The translations under genes were made by a program, and so were the position numbers. Below are positions 31,680 through 40,977 of a stretch of DNA of 64,000 bases, one piece after another. The notes beneath the pieces were generated by a model that did no database searches, was not told the DNA's origin, and saw only the letters and a list, made by a program, of their open reading frames with translations. Within the stretch, counting starts at the first letter, position 1. Each line of letters opens with the position of its first letter. The stretch is from assembly GCA_047639675.1 (NCBI GenBank), contig JBLIOI010000006.1:1-64000 (forward strand). Reading direction: 5' to 3'. The stretch comes from JABACD01 sp047639675 (GTDB lineage Bacteria; Planctomycetota; UBA1135; GCA-002686595).

Positions 31680-33524
31680 CTAGCTGGTCTTTCCGCGGTT
31701 GGGGATCACTTCGCCAGACTTCCAATCGCGTAGGCGCCTGTCATAGGCGCGCCCGATTTCGTTTCGTTCAAGGATAGCAAGGACCTCGCCTTCATTGTCC
31801 GGATCCATGATCGGGATGGCGTTGATGTTATTCTGCGTCATGCGGCGCAGGACCTCATCGAGGTTGTCTTTAACTTCAGCTGTGATCACTGAGTCGATCA
31901 TGAAGTCGCGCGCGATAATCATGTCTTCAACCACAGCCTCATGATAGATGCGGCGCAGGTCCGTGAGCGAGAAGATCCCGATCAGCTTGTTGTTGTCGTC
32001 AGTTACCGGGAAGTAGGACTCCTTCGCGTCGGCGACAACTTTCAAGACCCGACCGAGGGTTGTCCCGTGATGGATAAGGTGCGGCCGGCGCGCGTCGTCC
32101 ATGATCTCGGAGACCTTGATGTCGGCCAGGACGTCGACCACAAAGTCGCCCGCGTGAGCGGGGGAGTCCACCATTCCGTCGACTTGTGCTTCGTATAGAG
32201 ACCAACGGTTGGAGAGCATCACGTGCAGCACGGAGACGAGCATCAAGGGTGCTAGCAACTTGTAGTGACCAGTCATCTCGCAGACCATGATGACAGCAGC
32301 TACAGGTACCTTGGCGACACCCGCGAAGAATCCGCCCATGCCAACGAGCGCGAAGGCTGCCGGGCTGATACCGAGGCCTGGGAACAATGAATTGGCGGTT
32401 TCGCCTACGGCGGCACCAAGCAACGCGCCAATCGCGAGCGAGGGCGCGAAGACGCCGCCAGAGCCTCCCGATGAAATGCAAAGCGCAGTTGCAACGATCT
32501 TGGCGACAATCAACCCGAGCAGGATCGGAATGGCTAGGGTTCCCTCAATAGAGGCTGTCATCAGCCCGTATCCACCGAAGAAGATTCCTTGCTCACCTGC
32601 GAAGGATGCGATCACCAAGGCGATTACGCCGACCAAGAAGCCGCCGATTGCCGGGCGCACGAACTTCGGCACGCTGAGCAGTCCGCCAAAAAAACGGTGG
32701 ACTCCATAGAAGACCTTGACGTGTAGCCAACCGACTATCGTGCAAGCGATGGCTAGAACCATGTAGGCCAGGAGTTGAGCTGGCTGAAAGTTCAGCGTCT
32801 CGACGACTTCGCTGCTGATTTCGATTACATGGTGTTCCCCGGAGATCGCTGTGAAAGTTGCGAAGGCAAAGATCGAGGCAATGATGCACGGGATGATCGA
32901 GTCGCCTTCGAATTCCGGCTTCTTGTAGATCACCTCGGGCATAAACAGCGCTCCGCCAAGGGGCGAGCAGAATGTCGCTCCGATACCGCCGCTTGCTCCC
33001 GCCAGGAGGAACATGCGGCGATCCCTTTCGGAGAGCTTGAAGAAGGTTGCGAGAGCGGAGCCGACGCCCGCGCCCACTTGCGCGACTGGGCCCTCTTGGC
33101 CGGCGCTACCTCCGGTGCCGATGGTGATGGCACTGGTGAGCGACTTGATGGCGATCACGCGCTTGCGAACCACACCTTGCAAGTGGTGGAAGGACTGGAT
33201 GACAGCGTCTGTTCCGTGACCCTCTGCTTCGGGAGCTACCTTCTGAACCAGAATGCCGGTGACCAAACCGCCGATGGTGGGCACGAGCAAGATCAGCCAA
33301 ATGTTGACATCAAGGCCGCCGATACCTTCGGAGGTAGTGCCGATCACATGGGTAAAGAGGTGCTCCTTCGCCATCTGGACGAGCCACCTGAAGCCGATAG
33401 CAGCCAGCCCCGATGCGACGCCGATTACGGCGGCGAAAAACACCCACTTGGTGACGCTGCCGAAGTCGAAGGAGTTACTGATGGCTCGCAATCGCGAGCC
33501 TGGTTTCTTGAGGACGTCTCCCAT
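31680..33524 (-). CDS. ClC-family chloride channel/antiporter with two CBS domains
   Basis: 614 residues. About ten hydrophobic helices up to residue ~430. Selectivity-filter pieces are present: GTGGSAGQEGPVAQVGAG (the GxEGP gating Glu) and SGGSGGVFAPSLAIGA (GxFxP). After the membrane part come two CBS repeats (VSEIMDDARRPHLIHHGTTL and ARDFMIDSVITAEVKDNL) that bind adenine nucleotides and gate transport. Retention of the gating glutamate suits either Cl-/H+ exchange or a channel. Confidence 0.92.
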   Translation of the reverse strand: MGDVLKKPGSRLRAISNSFDFGSVTKWVFFAAVIGVASGLAAIGFRWLVQMAKEHLFTHVIGTTSEGIGGLDVNIWLILLVPTIGGLVTGILVQKVAPEAEGHGTDAVIQSFHHLQGVVRKRVIAIKSLTSAITIGTGGSAGQEGPVAQVGAGVGSALATFFKLSERDRRMFLLAGASGGIGATFCSPLGGALFMPEVIYKKPEFEGDSIIPCIIASIFAFATFTAISGEHHVIEISSEVVETLNFQPAQLLAYMVLAIACTIVGWLHVKVFYGVHRFFGGLLSVPKFVRPAIGGFLVGVIALVIASFAGEQGIFFGGYGLMTASIEGTLAIPILLGLIVAKIVATALCISSGGSGGVFAPSLAIGALLGAAVGETANSLFPGLGISPAAFALVGMGGFFAGVAKVPVAAVIMVCEMTGHYKLLAPLMLVSVLHVMLSNRWSLYEAQVDGMVDSPAHAGDFVVDVLADIKVSEIMDDARRPHLIHHGTTLGRVLKVVADAKESYFPVTDDNNKLIGIFSLTDLRRIYHEAVVEDMIIARDFMIDSVITAEVKDNLDEVLRRMTQNNINAIPIMDPDNEGEVLAILERNEIGRAYDRRLRDWKSGEVIPNRGKTS

Positions 33525-33595
33525 GACGTCGGGAGAATATCACCGTCGGCTTCGATTCGGCGGGGACTTTGTTCAAATCGGAGTCCGGCCTCGAT

Positions 33596-33935
33596 TTAGT
33601 CGTGGCGGCCGGGCGGCCAGAGCTCATCTCGCTTTTCGAGCATCTCCTCTTGGACCTTCTTCAGGATCTCGTCTTCGCCGAGGATGAAGATTGCATCCAG
33701 GTTGAGTTGGCAGACGGCGCAGATCGGACGCAGTCCTCGATAGCTCATCACATCAAGCCGATCGAGCACCACATCCTCGAGTCCCAGGTCTTCCGCATCG
33801 AAGGGGGTGCCGTCCTCATCGAAGCCAAAGAAGTTCTTCACCTCGGCTGGAGTTCGGCGGCAGAGATAGCAGTAATCCCGGCCCCCGGCACGGTCCAGGG
33901 CTCGAAAATACTCGTGGAAGCGTTGATCGAGGCCC
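33596..33935 (-). CDS. Small CxxC-pair protein, partner of the DUF234 ATPase
   Basis: About 113 residues from a GTG whose G is shared with the TAG stop of the ATPase gene (TAGTG overlap at 33935-33939), a tight translational coupling. Two cysteine pairs, DYCYLCRRTPAE and RPICAVCQLNLD, could hold one zinc in a ribbon. The rest is helical and acidic (LEDVVLDRLDVM, ILKKVQEEMLEKRDELW). No family recognised; the coupling says it works with the ATPase. Confidence 0.6.
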
Positions 33936-33936
33936 A

Positions 33937-35283
33937 CTAGAACAGCTCTCCGTTCGGAACCCGCTCGACTTCAAGAACGCGCTCGGGGTTGTCCGTTACG
34001 CCGTAGACCAGCTTGACGATGCGATCGCCAAAGGCTGCGCGTAAGTTTTCCAGCTCCTGTACCAGCTGCGCCTCGTCGGGCTTTTCTTCAGGAAGCACGA
34101 TTGCCGCCACCGTCGAGCCCTCGTGGGTGCGGCCGACCGCGCGCACGTAGCGCCCGTCGAAGCGCCCATGCTCAGTGATCTCCTCGCCAACGATCTCGGC
34201 TGCTTCGCGCTCGAGATGGTCGAGTACGAACTCAAGCCGGGCTTCGTCGAAGAGCCGCCCGAAATCCGGCTCGACGGATTGCTCCATCACGCGCGAGCCG
34301 CGGCCAGCGTTGACCAGCGTGACAGCTGGAGACACATGGCGAAAGTGGAAGTCCACGAAGCGATCGGCGATGTGATAGGTGCCGCGCCTGGAACGCAGAG
34401 GATTCGGGTCGGTGATCGGGATCAGGCGCCGGACGAGTCCTAGGTCGCGCAGGACCGTTAGGTATTTATTGGCGGTGGTCGAATCGATGCCGACGGCCAG
34501 GGCCACGTCGCCGACCTTGCGATCGCCGCGCGCTACCGATGCGAGGATCGAGTTGTAGGTCGTTGGGCTGGAGAGTTCGTTGCGCAGGAGGAATTGAACT
34601 TCCTCGAAGAGGTAGCCTTCCGGGCGCAGGATCTCGCGCATGACGTTTTCGCGCAAACTGCGCGTATCGTCGAAACGGCGCAGGTAGGCGGGCATTCCGC
34701 CCAGGATCGAGAAGGCCAGCATGCGATCCTTGACGCTCCACTTTGGAAAAAAGCCGATGGTGGCTGGCGGCGCCAAAGGGAATAGGCGTTTTTGAGCCGT
34801 GCGCCTTCCAAAGAGCGGCGACTTCTCGGAGAGAACGTGCTCCTCCATGAAGGAAACTTGGCTTCCGCAGAGTACGAGCATCAACGATGAGTTCTTGCCA
34901 CGCTTGTCCCAGAAGCGCTGGAGCACCGAGGGTAAACCCTTATTCGCTTCGCACAGGTAGGGGAATTCGTCGATGACCACGACGAGCCGTTTTCCGTCGG
35001 CGCGTTCGCAGGTGAACTCGAGAGCGGTTTCCCAATCAGGAAACTGAACCGCCGCGATGCTCTCGTCGAGGCCGTCCGCTAGGGCATCACGGTAGGCGCG
35101 TAGGTTGTCTTTTTCACGAAGTTGCGCTGCTTGGAAGTAAACAGCGCGACGCCCGGCGCAGAATTGCTGCAACAGTTCGGTCTTCCCGACTCGGCGGCGC
35201 CCGTAGAGCACGAAGAGCTCTGCCGAGCGGCCATCTGCCAATTCGTTCAATACCGCTAATTCACTACTCCTTCCGATGAACAT
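33937..35283 (-). CDS. Archaeal-type AAA ATPase with DUF234-like C-terminus
   Basis: 448 residues. P-loop ELFVLYGRRRVGKTELLQQF and Walker B RLVVVIDEFPYL, then ILGGMPAYLRRFDDTRS, identify the MNS/ATPase_2 STAND-like family usually seen as stand-alone ATP-binding proteins. A winged helix follows (GDVALAVGIDSTTANKYLTV). The C-terminal DUF234/PD-(D/E)XK-like region is present (FGRLFDEARLEFVLDHLERE, RFDGRYVRAVG), but the usual D..E.K nuclease signature is not evident: the expected acidic residue is followed by TVAAIVLPEE. Members are often mobile, some in defence or plasmid roles; here it is paired with the small CxxC protein. Confidence 0.85.
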   Translation of the reverse strand: MFIGRSSELAVLNELADGRSAELFVLYGRRRVGKTELLQQFCAGRRAVYFQAAQLREKDNLRAYRDALADGLDESIAAVQFPDWETALEFTCERADGKRLVVVIDEFPYLCEANKGLPSVLQRFWDKRGKNSSLMLVLCGSQVSFMEEHVLSEKSPLFGRRTAQKRLFPLAPPATIGFFPKWSVKDRMLAFSILGGMPAYLRRFDDTRSLRENVMREILRPEGYLFEEVQFLLRNELSSPTTYNSILASVARGDRKVGDVALAVGIDSTTANKYLTVLRDLGLVRRLIPITDPNPLRSRRGTYHIADRFVDFHFRHVSPAVTLVNAGRGSRVMEQSVEPDFGRLFDEARLEFVLDHLEREAAEIVGEEITEHGRFDGRYVRAVGRTHEGSTVAAIVLPEEKPDEAQLVQELENLRAAFGDRIVKLVYGVTDNPERVLEVERVPNGELF

Positions 35284-35509
35284 AGGCGCAGGCTAGCACG
35301 CGGGCGATCCACTCCAAAACGCCAATACTGGCCAGAATCAGACTCTGCCGCCGATTTGCGCCGCGCTTACTGCTTTCGTCTATCCGATCTGTACGGACAC
35401 AGGCGCAGATTGAGTTCACGTTGGTCTTTGATTGCCACCTGTGGCTAAACTAGCCGCCTCACCGCGCTCGGCGGGATGCCCACGAAGTCACATTGGAGAA
35501 AGCAACGAG

Positions 35510-36616
35510 ATGAAGATTCGAGCCGCAGTTCTGGAAGAGTTTGGCAAGCCCTTGGTCGTCCAGGATGTTGACCTTGCCGGACCCAAGGAAGGTGAAGTCT
35601 TGGTGCGACTGCGCGCTTGTGGTGTTTGCCACACGGATATGTATACCGCGAGTGGAGCGGACCCCAGCGGTTACTGCCCATGCGTCCTGGGGCACGAGGG
35701 CGCAGGCGTTGTCGAAGACATCGGCAGCGGCGTGACGAGTCTCAAGAAAGGTGATCATGTCGTGACGCTCTTCTCGCCGGAGTGTGGCGAGTGCGTCAAC
35801 TGCAAAAGCGGCAAGACGAATATCTGCACAGCGATCCGCGAGCAGCAGGGCAAGGGTTTCATGCCCGATGGAACGGCACGCTTTTCGCGCAATGGAGAGC
35901 CGATGCGGCACTTTATGGGTACCAGCACCTTTGCCGAGGCGACGGTCATGCCCGAGATCGCGCTGGCCAAGGTAGATCCAGAGGCGAAGATGGAGTCAAT
36001 CTGTTTGCTTGCTTGCGGAGCGACTACGGGGATCGCAGCTGCGCTATGGAAGGCCGATGTCGAGGAGGGTAGCTCGGTGGCTGTATTTGGTGCCGGGATG
36101 GTCGGACTTGGCGCGGTAGCCGGGGCCAAGTTGCGTGGAGCGGAGCGTATCTTTGTCGTGGACACCAGCAAGGAAAGGCTTGCGCTCGCCAAGCGTTGGG
36201 GGGCTACGGACCTCATCTTGGCCAGCGACAATACCGTCGATGAGATTGTTGAAGCGACCGGTGGTCTGGGCGCTGACTACACCTTCGAGGCGACGGGCAT
36301 CGTTTCCGTGATGGGCCAAGCCGTAGAAGCAGCGCGCCTCGGTTGGGGTTTGTGCACAATCTTGGGCGTCGCGGGTCGTGGTGAGAAGGTTGAGATCATC
36401 CCGCGCTTCTTGATTACAGGTCGCACCGTCCAAGGTGGTAGTTTCGGCGGGGCCAAGGGGCGCACGCACGTGCCACAATTGGTTGATATGTATCAGCGAG
36501 GCGAATTGGACCTCGATGGTTTTGTTTCCCATCGCATCACTTTGGACGAAGTCAACAAGGGCTTCGACTTGATGCATAACCAAGACGGAATCCGTTCGGT
36601 CATCAAGTTCGATTGA
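35510..36616 (+). CDS. frmA: Class III alcohol dehydrogenase / S-(hydroxymethyl)glutathione dehydrogenase
   Basis: 368 residues from the ATG at 35510 with GGAGA 11 nt upstream. Zinc MDR features: catalytic GVCHTDMY and GHEGAGVVEDIG with the second ligand His-Glu, structural four-Cys lobe CGECVNCKSGKTNIC, and Rossmann VAVFGAGMVGLGAV. C-terminal SHRITLDEVNKGFDLM is typical of the class III family, which oxidises S-hydroxymethyl-thiol adducts of formaldehyde with NAD. The next gene is an alpha/beta hydrolase 8 nt away, and a formate dehydrogenase lies 6 kb downstream, so the window covers steps from formaldehyde to CO2. Confidence 0.88.
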   Translation: MKIRAAVLEEFGKPLVVQDVDLAGPKEGEVLVRLRACGVCHTDMYTASGADPSGYCPCVLGHEGAGVVEDIGSGVTSLKKGDHVVTLFSPECGECVNCKSGKTNICTAIREQQGKGFMPDGTARFSRNGEPMRHFMGTSTFAEATVMPEIALAKVDPEAKMESICLLACGATTGIAAALWKADVEEGSSVAVFGAGMVGLGAVAGAKLRGAERIFVVDTSKERLALAKRWGATDLILASDNTVDEIVEATGGLGADYTFEATGIVSVMGQAVEAARLGWGLCTILGVAGRGEKVEIIPRFLITGRTVQGGSFGGAKGRTHVPQLVDMYQRGELDLDGFVSHRITLDEVNKGFDLMHNQDGIRSVIKFD

Positions 36617-36624
36617 GAAGAGAT

Positions 36625-37350
36625 ATGTTTGACGATATTCGCAACGCCGAGGGCGAGCGCCTCGACTGTAGTTTTACTCCCGCAGCGGAAAACCAGTCCT
36701 CAAAGGAGCTGGTGGTCATTGGCCACGGTGTGACTGGCAATAAGGACCGCGAGTGGGCCGTTACTTTGGCAGAAGCGTTAGCGGCAGGCGGCTTTGCTAG
36801 CGTGCGGTTTTCATTCTCGGGCAATGGCGACTCCGAGGGCGACTTTCGCGAGTCTACGCCGACCAAGGAAGTCAGCGATCTCGGCGCCGTGATCGATCAG
36901 TGCGATGACTGGAAAGTGAGCTACGTCGGCCACTCGATGGGAGCCGCCGTTGGCGTTTTACGAGCAAGTAAAGACAAGCGCATCAAACGTATGGTTTCAC
37001 TCGCAGGCATGGTGGAGACCGCCGATTTCGCCAAGCGCAAATTTGGCGACCTGGCACCGGGCGAAGCTCTCATGTGGGATAAACCTGAATGCCCCTTGAG
37101 TCAGAAATTCATGGATGACATGAATGCGATTGATTCAGTGGTGGAGTTCGCCATGGACGTTGAAGTTCCGTGGCTCTTCGTTCACGGCACAATGGACGAT
37201 GTGGTGCCGATCGACGAGGCGGAGATGATTCTGACTCAAACCGGCGGTTCGGCTGACTTCGTCGACATCGCGGGTTCCGATCACGTCTTTTCTGGCGCCG
37301 CAGCTGCAATCATGGCGGATCGAGTAGTCGCCTGGCTCAAGGAACACTGA
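36625..37350 (+). CDS. Alpha/beta hydrolase
   Basis: 241 residues from the ATG at 36625 with AGAAGAG just upstream. Fold markers: LVVIGHGVTGNKDREW (oxyanion HG), the nucleophile elbow GHSMGAAVG (Ser), RFSFSGNGDSEGDF, Asp in VHGTMDDVVP and the catalytic His in GSDHVFSG. It belongs to the serine aminopeptidase S33-like hydrolases, not to the S-formylglutathione hydrolase (FghA) family, but its place straight after the class III dehydrogenase makes a thioester hydrolase role plausible. Confidence 0.83.
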   Translation: MFDDIRNAEGERLDCSFTPAAENQSSKELVVIGHGVTGNKDREWAVTLAEALAAGGFASVRFSFSGNGDSEGDFRESTPTKEVSDLGAVIDQCDDWKVSYVGHSMGAAVGVLRASKDKRIKRMVSLAGMVETADFAKRKFGDLAPGEALMWDKPECPLSQKFMDDMNAIDSVVEFAMDVEVPWLFVHGTMDDVVPIDEAEMILTQTGGSADFVDIAGSDHVFSGAAAAIMADRVVAWLKEH

Positions 37351-37362
37351 TATCCTGTGCCG

Positions 37363-38511
37363 ATGGTGAAGAAGCTGAACTGTGCACTGATCGGTCAAGC
37401 ATTCATGGGCAAGGCTCACTCCAACGCCTACCGGCAGGTTGGACGTTTCTTTGAGCTGCCTTTGGATCCCGTGATGTATGTGGTTGCGGGTCGTAACAAG
37501 GAAACCTTGCCGGGCTTTGCTGAACGGCAGGGCTGGCAAGGTTGGACGGCGAATTGGCGCGAATTGCTGGAGGACCCTGAGGTTGATCTGGTCGATGTGG
37601 CGACGCCCAATGACGTTCACCGCGAGATGTCGATCGGGCTATTAGAGGCGGGTAAGCATGTTGCATGTGAAAAGCCGCTGGCCAGCACGCTCGGTGAAGC
37701 GCGCGAGATGCGCGAAGCAGCCAAGAAGAACAAGAAGTCAAAGACCTTCGTTTGGTTCAACTATCGTCGCGTTCCTGCAATAGCAACGGCTTGGCAGCTG
37801 ATTCGCGAAAAGCGCCTGGGCAAGATTTATCATGTGCGTGCGACCTATCTGCAAAGCTGGGGTGGTCCCGATACGCCGCTTCTGTGGCGCTTCAAGAAAA
37901 AGCATGCGGGAACGGGCGCTCATGGCGACTTGAACGCGCACATCGTTGACCTCGCACGTTTTCTTGTCGGCGAGGAAATTGTCGAAGTGCACGGCGCGAT
38001 CGAACGCACCTTCATCAAGCAGCGCACTATCCCCGGAACCAAGAAGAAGGGGCGCAGCGACGTGGACGACGCCGTGCTCTTCCTCGCTAGCTTCAAGGGC
38101 GGAGCGACGGCCTCGTTTGAGGCGACGCGTCTTGCTGGCGGTCATCTGAACGACAACACGATTGAGATCAATGGCGAGTTGGGTTCAATCCGTTGGAACT
38201 TGGAGAATCTCAACGAACTCTGGTTCCACGACAATACTGTCGATGCGCGTGAAGCGGGCTGGAAGAGAATTGTTGCGACGAGTGCCGATAACCATCCCTA
38301 CTCGAGTGCTTGGTGGCCTGACGGACACATCCTCGGCTACGAGCACACCTTTACTAATCAGCTGGCCGACATCGTGAAGGTGCTTGGCCGCAAGAAGCCC
38401 GCTGTTCCTCTGCCCGATTTTGAGGATGCCTACCAAACACAGCGTGTGCTTGAAGCGGCGTTGATCGCAGCGCGCGAACGTTGCGCGATTCGTCTGTCCG
38501 AAGTTAAGTAA
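37363..38511 (+). CDS. Gfo/Idh/MocA-family oxidoreductase
   Basis: 382 residues from the ATG at 37363 (GTG at 37357 adds two). N-terminal NAD(P) fold: LNCALIGQAFMGKAHSNAYR and VDVATPNDVHREM; the EKPLA motif is present (ACEKPLASTLGEAREM), and the C-terminal substrate domain has GAHGDLNAHIVDLARFLVGE with the catalytic-type His. Members oxidise or reduce sugars, often at C3 to 3-keto sugars in this phylum. It sits between the hydrolase and the TIM-barrel gene; spacing to the next is 42 nt. Confidence 0.9.
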   Translation: MVKKLNCALIGQAFMGKAHSNAYRQVGRFFELPLDPVMYVVAGRNKETLPGFAERQGWQGWTANWRELLEDPEVDLVDVATPNDVHREMSIGLLEAGKHVACEKPLASTLGEAREMREAAKKNKKSKTFVWFNYRRVPAIATAWQLIREKRLGKIYHVRATYLQSWGGPDTPLLWRFKKKHAGTGAHGDLNAHIVDLARFLVGEEIVEVHGAIERTFIKQRTIPGTKKKGRSDVDDAVLFLASFKGGATASFEATRLAGGHLNDNTIEINGELGSIRWNLENLNELWFHDNTVDAREAGWKRIVATSADNHPYSSAWWPDGHILGYEHTFTNQLADIVKVLGRKKPAVPLPDFEDAYQTQRVLEAALIAARERCAIRLSEVK

Positions 38512-38553
38512 GCTTTCCTCACTGCGACCCCCACCAATGACTGGAGCCCAATC

Positions 38554-39597
38554 ATGACTCGTCCCGTTTGCCTCTTTACCGGCCAGTGGGCTGATTTGCC
38601 CCTGGAGACTCTCGCTACCAAGGCTGCAGAAATGGGCTATCAAGGCCTCGAATTGGCTGTTTGGGGCGATCACTTCGATGTGACTAGGGCTGTCAACGAG
38701 GACGGTTATTGCGAGCTGCATTGGGAGTTGCTCTCCGGTGCAGGTGTCACTTCCTATTCGATTTCATCTCACCTTGTGGGCCAGGCTACATGTGACCCGA
38801 TTGATGAACGTCACCAAGCAATTCTCTCGAAGGAGATCTGGGGCGATGGTTCGCCGGCTGGTGTGCGCGAACGGGCGGTCGAAGAGATGAAGAATACGGC
38901 GCGCGCGGCCCGCCGCTTTTTTGACAAGGCGCCTGATGAAGTGAAAGCCAGCCTGGACGCTAGCGGTCGTTTGGTCGTCAACGGATTCACCGGTAGCCCA
39001 ATTTGGCATTTGCTCTATGGCTTCCCGCCCTCATCTCCGACGCAAATCGAAGCGGGCTTCGCTGAGTTCGCTACGGTGTGGAATTCGATCCTTGAGGTGT
39101 TCGCCGATGAGGGTGTGCACTTTGCGCTTGAAGTCCACCCCACAGAAATCGCTTTCGATACGGTTACGGCGCGGCGCACACTTGAGGCAATTGACCATCA
39201 TCCGAACTTCGGCTTCAACTTCGACCCATCACATTTTGGCTACCAAGGTGTCGACTACCTCGGTTTCATACGCGAGTTCGGCGATCTGATTTTCAACGTC
39301 CACGTGAAAGACGTTTGGTGGTCGGACACGCCCACGCCGATCGGTGTCTTTGGCGGACACTCTGATTTTGGAACCGATGGACGCTTCTGGGACTTCCGTT
39401 CGCCTGGTCGCGGGCGCATCGACTTCGAAGGGATTATTCGTCTCTTGAATCACAGCAACTATCAGGGCCCGCTCACGGTTGAGTGGGAAGACCCGATGAT
39501 GAATCGCGAACACGGCGCCCGCGAAGCCGCGGCGTTTGTCAAGAAGCTCGATTTCCTCCAGGCGGACCGCGCCTTTGATGCGGCCTTTGCTGAATAA
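38554..39597 (+). CDS. Sugar phosphate isomerase/epimerase (TIM barrel)
   Basis: 347 residues. AP-endonuclease-2-like barrel: KAAEMGYQGLELAVWGDHFD at the N-terminus, HFALEVHPTEIAFD with a metal Glu, HPNFGFNFDPSHFGYQGVDY with metal Asp/His, FNVHVKDVWWSD, and YQGPLTVEWEDPMM. No signal peptide, so cytoplasmic, in contrast to the Tat-exported paralogue at 3088. It follows the Gfo/Idh/MocA gene and precedes the permease, and probably isomerises or epimerises the keto-sugar. Confidence 0.9.
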   Translation: MTRPVCLFTGQWADLPLETLATKAAEMGYQGLELAVWGDHFDVTRAVNEDGYCELHWELLSGAGVTSYSISSHLVGQATCDPIDERHQAILSKEIWGDGSPAGVRERAVEEMKNTARAARRFFDKAPDEVKASLDASGRLVVNGFTGSPIWHLLYGFPPSSPTQIEAGFAEFATVWNSILEVFADEGVHFALEVHPTEIAFDTVTARRTLEAIDHHPNFGFNFDPSHFGYQGVDYLGFIREFGDLIFNVHVKDVWWSDTPTPIGVFGGHSDFGTDGRFWDFRSPGRGRIDFEGIIRLLNHSNYQGPLTVEWEDPMMNREHGAREAAAFVKKLDFLQADRAFDAAFAE

Positions 39598-39623
39598 CAA
39601 GATTGTCCCGCACTCCAGCAAAT

Positions 39624-40937
39624 ATGACAGCTAACGCTACGCCTGCCGCGCCCCTCTCTTTTGGCCTAGGCAGCCGCCTTTCCTTGATGATGTTCCTCCA
39701 GTACGCAATCTGGGGGGCATGGCTCCCATTCTTGTGGGACTTCTTGAGTCGCTATCGAGAGATGGATGGCGGCGACATCGGCAATATGTTTGCAGCGGGC
39801 GCCGTTGGAGCCATCATCGGTCCGTTTATCGCGGGGCAAGTTGCGGACCGTTACTTCGCCACTGAAAAGTTTTTGGGCGTGAGCCATCTGATCGGCGCTG
39901 TCTTGATTTGGCAGTTGGCTAGTATCGATAGCTATTGGGGCTTTCTGATCTTCTCCTTGTTGTACGGCTTGATCTTCTCGCCGACCTTGGCCTTGACCAA
40001 CTCCCTCGCCTTTCATCACCTGCCTGACCGCGATCGTGACTTTGGTCGCGTGCGGTTGTTCGGCACCATCGGCTGGATTGTCGTTGGCTTAGGCATGGGC
40101 CATTGGCTTGCGAATATGCATCAACCGATCGGTCTCGGCGGAGAGGACACCCTGTTAGCTCTGGCTGAGGGCAAAGCCGATGCCTTTCGCTTGAGCGCAA
40201 TCCTTGGCGCCTTGATGGGGCTCTTCTGCTTTACCTTACCGAGCACTCCGCCAAGCAAGGGTTCCGAGAAGAACGCGACCTTCGAAGCCTTGGGCGAGAT
40301 CAAACTTCAGCCCCTGCGAACGCTCTTCCTTCTGGCCATCCCGGTGAGCTGCATTCACCAGTTCTACTTTGTGCACACAGAGGGCTTTCTGAGTGCGCAA
40401 CAATTGGCGGCTCCTGGTTGGACGAAGACAATCTTTGGCGCGGGTGGCGGCGGCTTGATGACGGTCGGCCAGATGTCCGAAGTTCCAGTGCTTCTTCTCC
40501 TGCCCTTCATTGCCAAGAAGGTTTCGCGCAAGTGGTTGCTCGCGATCGGCTTGATCGCCTACTCCGCGCGCATGGCGCTTTTCGCCTATGCGGATCAGAT
40601 TCCGGTTTCGGCTACGCTCGCGCTGCTCACAGGACTCACGCTGCATGGCCTTTGCTTCGGTTGCTTCATCTTCGTGGCGTTCATGATCGTCGACGAAGAG
40701 ACCAGCAAGGATGTCCGCGCCAGCGCTCAAAACCTCTTCAACTTGGTGATCATTGGTATCGGCGTCATCGTCGGCTCCAAGATCGCAGGTTGGACCTCCG
40801 AGTGGGCTTCTGCCAGCGGCGAGATGGACTACACGAAGCTGTTTGGTGTCCCTATGTGGGCGGCACTTATTTGTTTCGTACTGCTCTTGATCGCCTACCC
40901 AGCCAAGTCACCCTTGCGTGGTGACTTGAAGTCCTAG
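39624..40937 (+). CDS. MFS permease, nucleoside:H+ symporter-like (NupG type)
   Basis: 437 residues from the ATG at 39624. Twelve hydrophobic segments begin at SLMMFLQYAIWGAWLPFLWD, the N-terminal signature of the NupG/XapB group; loop 2-3 has GQVADRYFATEK, and GRVRLFGTIGWIVVGLGMGH closes the N half. A cytoplasmic loop (TPPSKGSEKNATFEALGEI) splits the two halves. In Planctomycetota and Bacteroidota these transporters sit with sugar-catabolic genes and probably import sugars or modified sugars rather than nucleosides (context inference). Confidence 0.9.
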   Translation: MTANATPAAPLSFGLGSRLSLMMFLQYAIWGAWLPFLWDFLSRYREMDGGDIGNMFAAGAVGAIIGPFIAGQVADRYFATEKFLGVSHLIGAVLIWQLASIDSYWGFLIFSLLYGLIFSPTLALTNSLAFHHLPDRDRDFGRVRLFGTIGWIVVGLGMGHWLANMHQPIGLGGEDTLLALAEGKADAFRLSAILGALMGLFCFTLPSTPPSKGSEKNATFEALGEIKLQPLRTLFLLAIPVSCIHQFYFVHTEGFLSAQQLAAPGWTKTIFGAGGGGLMTVGQMSEVPVLLLLPFIAKKVSRKWLLAIGLIAYSARMALFAYADQIPVSATLALLTGLTLHGLCFGCFIFVAFMIVDEETSKDVRASAQNLFNLVIIGIGVIVGSKIAGWTSEWASASGEMDYTKLFGVPMWAALICFVLLLIAYPAKSPLRGDLKS

Positions 40938-40977
40938 TTTTCAGCTTATCTCTCCCCAACTACCATCCTTCATCGCC

